Assembly (NCBI GenBank): GCA_003008705.1
Contig: PDUO01000115.1
Coordinates: 3,947-67,946, forward strand
Source of the DNA: Pezicula radicicola
Taxonomy: Eukaryota > Ascomycota > Leotiomycetes > Helotiales > Dermateaceae
Reading direction: 5' to 3'
Length of the DNA: 64,000 bases
In this document: piece by piece, positions 58,737 to 64,000 of the stretch
Numbering within the stretch: position 1 is the stretch's first letter
Layout: the number at the start of each line of letters is the position of its first letter
The notes under the pieces: generated by a model
What the model saw: the letters and a program-made list of their open reading frames with translations, nothing else
Database searches by the model: none
What the model was told of the DNA's origin: nothing
Translations under genes and position numbers: made by a program

Positions 58737-60783
58737 AATATCAACCTTATATAAATTTAAAGTAAATATATCGTTATATTAGGCTTAATACGAGCTTTCT
58801 AACGCTGCTTTCGGTTTTCTTATATCTTAATTGTAGGTAGAGAAATAATTTTTTATAACCTCCGATACAGGATACGATAAAAAATCTGTACATATATAGT
58901 CGATTTTTATGTATTATCTAAAACTAAGGCCTAGAATAAGGCCAGAATGTAGCCTGAGGCTATATATATTATTAGGCATGCAGGCACTTTATATACGGGA
59001 TATGACTAAATATTTGCACATAGAAAGCTTGGCACAAAAAGTGGACCCCCCATGTCTTAGATGCCCTGCGCCATAGAGCATTTATGGGCTGAAGTGTATC
59101 TATTTGACTGCTACATAATGTAATGCACACCTATCTTAAGTGCACCAGCGTGTGATGAAATGAGCGCACAAATTTAGCAAATACTACCTTTTCCGGGATA
59201 TCAATTGCGTAAAAGAATCATAGAAGCTAGATCTAGTGGCAACGGAAGCAACCGAACTCAATTACGAAGTTACGTCATCGAGAATCATATCAGAACGGCT
59301 ATGCTTGGCTATGCCGGATATTTCTGGTATGACGACGTCTTTTAATAGTCAGGATCGGTATTCCTAGATGTCAGTTCATTTGTTATTTATTATTCCCGTG
59401 GTATTGTACCCGTGAACCCATATGTAAGATACAGAAGGTACAGTAATTGTATTTTTCATAACGTCATTAGCCGGTACTTGGAAGTAAAATTTCTCCATTC
59501 CCGTCATATGCGATTTCACATGTGCTAACATGGGAAAGTTTGAAACCGATAAGACACGGCAAGATGGAACTATTTGACCACAGAGAACACATAGGTATGC
59601 ATCGAGTTCTTGAATAGTTATCTTATATCACCATTACTATTCCCTGAAATGATCATAGGTAGCTACATGCTTTGAAAGGTTCTCGCCGTAACCATGTAGT
59701 AAGCGATTAGGAATTACTTCTATCTTATGAAGCTAAGAAGTGAAAACCTAAAATTTGCTGTCTGTGAGATATCTCCCCCATCCTCCGTCTACTTTGCTAC
59801 CTAGTCAAATGTCGTCATCTCCTTCATCCTGTTCTATCCGCTGAAAACCCCCAATCGTAACCACGTAAGTAACGTTCACTAAAATCTTTACTTCCCTCAA
59901 ATATCCAAATCTTAGCCACTTATCCAACCCAAAATACTCCATCAAAGGACGCGGTTTTCTTAACTAGGAAACAATGGCAGTGAAGTAGCTGCATGGCATA
60001 TTGGAATCAAGAGAAGTAAATCCCACCCAACATTCCTCTAATCACTAATAGGCGGATTTTATAGTCTCTTTCATCAAACTCAATATCTCTTCGCGGCCCG
60101 CTTCCTGTGCTAACAGAGATTATCTTATGTCTAAAAGCCACCGTTAGCAGACAAGACTTTGACTTAGCCATCAGCCTCGATAAGGAGGTCATCTAGTCCT
60201 TGTGAGAAATCTAAGTTTTTGCAAGATATCTAGCCATGGGTTCATCTTACTGGGAAGATGGTGAGATGCATTATTTGACACGGAAAGGTGAAAACGCATC
60301 ACTGGAGGTAATTTGTAGAGTTAGTTCAGATTTGTACCGACGGCTTCGGCCTACCTTCTTTAAAGGATCCCAGTCTTTGGACGTATCTGGTATGAAAGGT
60401 TTTGCTAGGCTTATGACTCTGCTCTGAACTGGCTTTCGAGACTTTTCCTGTGTAATTTGGTGATCTAGCTTGTATACTTGAACAACTAGTTGTTGTATAT
60501 TATGCATTAAACGACTTTATGGTTTTAAAATCATAGCTAGATTAATTATTATTCCATCACCAAAAGTAGATTTGCGTAAAATGAAAATAATTAGGTATAT
60601 ACGTCTTACCCCCTGTAATTACAGTAACCTGCGCCCTCTCCTGCTTTTTTGTCTACAAAAGCAGGCAAGAACTCGAGTTCAAACCCTATCATATGGTGGC
60701 AGAAGAGGATCTTCCGAACATAAACTTTACAAGTAATTAGTACTCGATGACCAAAATAATAGGAATGAATATAGAGAGAGTCC
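58737..60783. other. Intergenic
   Basis: 58740-59000 is AT-rich, probably the 3' untranslated region plus spacer. A 63-codon frame at 60236-60427 has no support. No repeats or RNAs recognised. Confidence 0.5.
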
Positions 60784-62208
60784 TTACAATTCCCAGTCAC
60801 TCCGACCATCACACACGAAACCATCTTCGAATTCCTCAAACCTCGGCGGCAAGTCCAAAAGAGGACAATAAATAAGCTGCAACGGAACCACCACCTCCAA
60901 AGAAGCATGCCATGATTGTTTAATATGCACCTGCAACACCAGAGCATATTGCCGTGCAGATAACAAATTCAAAAAAGTCGGTAACAATTCCTTCGACACA
61001 TTGACCGGTACCTCTAACGTAGCGATCCAAATTTCCTCTTCCTGCTCAGCATTCTCATCTCCATCGCCAATATTCAGTACCGACCTCTCTTTCATCCATG
61101 ATATCTCTCCAAATTCGCGAGTCTCCCATTTTGTCTTTCGTTCGTTCATACCCAGGAATGAATTTGTCTTCGTATTTGCTAATGTCGGTACATATTCCAT
61201 TTTTTCTATTGTATAGAAGGTGCGGATCCGAAGACATGATCTAACTGAGCATAACCAGTTACGACTTCCTGTGCGTCCCGAAGACTTAATTGAATCTGGG
61301 GGACTGAACCGCAATTTTATAGATGCAATGGTCGATGCTCGCGGCGCTGCTGTCAGGAGGTTGATAGGAACTGGTTCGGAGGCTGAAAGTGTCAAGCGGC
61401 CTAGAGTACGACTGAAAGTATGTTGCTTCAGAACCTTGGTACTGTAGCAGATGTACTCGTTTGGGAAATGGCCAACTTCGATGGGTGGTGTAGCATAACT
61501 ATAAGGCATGATGAAGATCTCGCGACTCTCGTAGCGGAAATGCGTGGGAGGAAGGACGATATCAGCGTGAACGTGTGCAATATTGATAGAGTATTTGATT
61601 AAAGGTTGACAATAAAAGGAAGTAGGTGGACTCTTTCCGCTGACAAGATTTGCATTGGTGGATGGACAGAGCTTTAGAAAGTCAGGATGTACGTCTGAAT
61701 GAGCGGCTATTAACTCGGATGGGATGGTGAATTCGAATGGGAGTTGGTATGTATATCCTTCCTGTTGACGGCATCTCAGTGAATGATTTGCTCGTATCAT
61801 TTGCGCTTGTTTTAAAAACTGGATGCATTGAGTGGTTTTCTTCTGTATTGCTTTGAATGTCACTTACCTGTAGCTCCTTCGTCCACGTATGACTATTTTC
61901 ACTAGTATCGTAACCTCCGCTTAACCACGTCTTTATGAGACCTTTGGTGCTGCGTTAGCAATGATTTGGAATAGAAGAGTCCATCCAAGTATTTACAAAC
62001 CTTGAAACTGGACTTTGATAGCAAAATCGAAGTCACTGCTAGTAACAACTTGCAGATGTCCTCGAAGTATGTCACCGCCGTGTCGCACCTGAGGCTGCCG
62101 TATCTCTTTATTGTTAGTAGTATCTTCGGGAAGAACTATGGTTATTGTCATCGATGGCGCTTTGCCTGGCACCATTTTCTCGCGTTGGTGGTACCGAGCT
62201 GGGATCAT
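60784..62208 (-). CDS. Arrestin-like protein
   Basis: Three minus-strand exons, 62208-62001, 61941-61868 and 61761-60784, with introns of 59 nt (GTTTGT, TGCTAAC, AAAG end) and 106 nt (GTAAGT...CAACAG); predicted 419 aa. The N-terminal part has the beta-sandwich pattern of fungal arrestins: S-M-T-I-T-I-V-L-P-E, G-G-D-I-L-R-G-H-L-Q-V-V-T, I-K-V-Q-F-Q-G, then Y-Q-L-P-F-E-F-T-I-P-S-E-L, a variable Cys/Ser loop, and I-K-Y-S-I-N-I. The C-terminal half has the second sheet (P-V-N-V-S-K-E-L-L-P-T-F and L-V-L-Q-V-H-I-K). Such proteins link membrane transporters to ubiquitin ligases for endocytosis; I see no clear P-P-x-Y motif, so the ligase link is unproved. Translation of the second intron is open, which hides the splice. 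The ATG at 62208 is the first in frame, but an ATG at M-T-I-T-I-V is possible. Confidence 0.78.
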
Positions 62209-62465
62209 TTACGAGTAGCATCTGGTATTACAACCTTTTCTAACAGGAAAGCAGCTCAACATGAATGGAATCTCTCCCATTCCTACTTGTAAACTCGTCA
62301 TATCGTTTGTCAGTCGTGTGCACATGGGCATGTGACGATCCCGGATGCAGGAGGAGGAGTAAACATCGGCTAACCCGGAACCGACTCCCGCCACAACCGT
62401 TAACGATGTTGGTGACGAAGAAATAGCAGCTGTTGCACCGCATCCGCTTTTATATGAATTGGCCA
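62209..62465. other. Upstream region of the arrestin-like gene
   Basis: It contains the probable promoter and leader. An 85-codon minus frame (62209-62466) lies directly before the start; it could be a further upstream exon in another phase, but no convincing splice joins it. Confidence 0.35.
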
Positions 62466-63010
62466 ACTCGGTACGTCGACTTGATCAATTCGATGGGTAA
62501 TACAAATTCGACGTCAAATTGGTCAATTAGACGCTGAATTAGTCAACTCGCTCTGAATAAAATAGAGATATATAAGGAAATCAAGCTATTTAATATAAAA
62601 ATTGAACTCTTCTTCTCTTTAGAGAAGGAGGAGGAGGGTTTTAAGGAAGGTGCCTTAGGCCTAATGGAGTGCTTAGAGAAGTTGGTCTAAATCATAGTAT
62701 GATTAGTATAAACTTGGTTGTTTAATATAGGATTGAAAACAGAGAGATAATTACCTATTATATAGACCTTTGGAGTGTTGTTTTGAACTCTAAAATTGGC
62801 ACTGAAATGGAGTATAGAATGGCTTTAAAGTAAGCTCTAAACTGGGCTATTGGGCTTGAAATTGGGTTCGAAATAATTTCTTAATATAAGCTCGAATATA
62901 GGCTCGAATATGGGGTAGTTGTTGTGGCCACCGAATTGGTCAACATGTGACGAATTCGTATTTCGGACCCAAATTGATCAATTCGACGTCGAATTGTCCA
63001 ATCAGACAAT
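62466..63010. repeat. Degenerate repeats around GACGTCGAATTGGTCAATT and GGGCTTGAAATTGGGTTCGAA
   Basis: 62466-62560 and 62930-63010 share AATTGGTCAA(T/C), CAATTCGA and AATTCGACGTC(A/G)AATTG, in several orders. Between them, 62770-62910 has irregular repeats of ATTGGGCT/GGCTCGAATAT. All are worn. Confidence 0.6.
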
Positions 63011-63890
63011 TGACGATCGCGTTGCAACACAGCAACTTGTGACAAATTATGATAACAAACTCGGTCGATAGGATGTTTCTTATTCAAGCTATGCTGCTGG
63101 ACTTGCCAAGGCTCTTGCTATTGTTTCTCGTTTAGTTTGTTGCCGAGCAGAGTCTCGATTCAGGTACCAGAATATTAATCAGATTATTCTCCTAGGGAAA
63201 GCACGTTATCGCCCAAATTTAAAACAATTTACCAATTTCTTTGAGAAAACTACTTTATATTTAACGACCAATTACATACCAACAGGAAATGTATAAAGGG
63301 CCCCACGGAACTCAGAAAACACACGAACAAAATTAGCGAGCTCCAGGTTGACAAGATATTGCATCACAAACTCAACTCCAGCCATGGGTAGAGAAGAGAC
63401 AACCGGCTTCAAAAAGTTCCACGACATAGTAGGGTGCAGCTTGCCTTTGAAACTTCAATTTGGAGCATGCTAACCAACCTGATCTTATTTAATGCTAAGT
63501 TGAAACGTTGTTCGAGTTTTCATATTCCACCGCGCTCGCTTATTTGAGTACTATAGTACGCGTCCTCACAAAGTTGAAACAATCATTGATAACTGGTTCA
63601 ATGCAGTAAGCTAGGCAATGAAATTCGTTTATGTAACGTTGACTAACTTGAAATGAATGCCGTCCTGTCGGAGATAACATACCGAGAGCAACGGAAGAAA
63701 CACGTAGTTTTTATACATTCAGGATACTGCCGAGATGTGCTTAGAAGGAGACGATTTATAGATCGAATGGGATTCTACATTTCTCTCCTTGCTGATATTT
63801 GGCATTTCATACTCGTCGACGTCAATGTAGCAGTGGACCTAAACTTTGTCAACTTCTTCGTCATGCTCACTATTCACTATCTCAGCGTGG
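63011..63890. other. Gene-poor stretch
   Basis: No supported gene. The frame at 63653-63979 owes its end to AT-rich sequence and has no recognisable motif. Confidence 0.45.
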
Positions 63891-64000
63891 TAAATAAAGC
63901 AAATAATACGATTCTAACTATTATATATATATTCATTTACTATATACTAAGAATCTTAGTAACTAGAGCTTATAAGTAGTATTTTAAAGACCTTATAATA
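63891..64000. repeat. Edge of a second AT-rich block
   Basis: Composition changes sharply to the TA-rich kind seen in 1-12480. It contains ACGATTCTAAC (63908) and ACTAAGAATCTTAGT (about 63946-63960), both resembling pieces of the first 93 bp of the element B LTR, so a related LTR or relic may begin here. Confidence 0.45.

Noticed and set aside
63653..63979. 108-codon frame with hydrophobic end
   Set aside because: The hydrophobic part is AT-rich sequence at the border of the repeat block, where Ile/Tyr/Leu codons are expected by composition.

Overview
The window looks like a chromosome piece from a filamentous ascomycete (Pezizomycotina). The evidence is short introns with GT...AG ends and CTAAC/CTAAT-type branch sites, a Zn2Cys6 activator with the fungal-specific middle domain, a secreted GtaA-type glutaminase, an arrestin-like protein, and a large AT-rich block of retrotransposon relics whose damage looks like repeat-induced point mutation (RIP: almost only C-to-T and G-to-A changes, stops from CAA, CAG and TGG codons). 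A member of Leotiomycetes is a guess only; nothing seen fixes the class.

Layout. 1-12480 is gene-free, AT-rich transposon sediment. A chromovirus-type Ty3/gypsy element (B, 1706-7702) has two 216-bp LTRs and a 5-bp target duplication (ACTAT). It sits inside the reverse transcriptase region of a second, more heavily mutated chromovirus (A, 1-1705 continuing at 7703-9740). 9741-12480 is unclassified AT-rich repeat. 13487-17391 is a GC-richer pair of intact genes: a DUF3500 protein and a PheA/TfdB-type FAD monooxygenase. 17400-35000 is gene-poor. It holds one intact membrane-protein gene (22394-23461), decayed coding fragments (18694-19405, 26295-26635, 31899-32191), several degenerate repeats, and a long dispersed repeat in two copies.

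35659-49425 is the gene-dense part: a HAD hydrolase, a small gene broken by one stop (38225-38866), an 18-bp minisatellite, the five-exon secreted glutaminase, a three-exon MARVEL-type membrane protein, and a divergently placed DHA2/VBA-like MFS transporter. 50240-54500 is a graveyard of two primary-metabolism paralogues, an FMN-dependent 2-hydroxyacid dehydrogenase and an enolase-like gene, both broken by stops and frameshifts. 56145-58736 encodes an intact six-exon Zn2Cys6 transcription factor. 60784-62208 encodes an arrestin-like protein on the minus strand. The last 100 bases turn AT-rich again and may be the edge of another repeat block.

How the genes fit together. No single pathway cluster covers the window. 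The two functional suggestions are the DUF3500/FAD-monooxygenase pair, which may act together on an aromatic compound (inference from position and family), and a nutrient-uptake theme (secreted glutaminase, amino-acid-type MFS transporter, arrestin-like trafficking adaptor), which may be coincidence. All exon junctions were worked out by eye from splice signals and reading phase and are not backed by transcripts.
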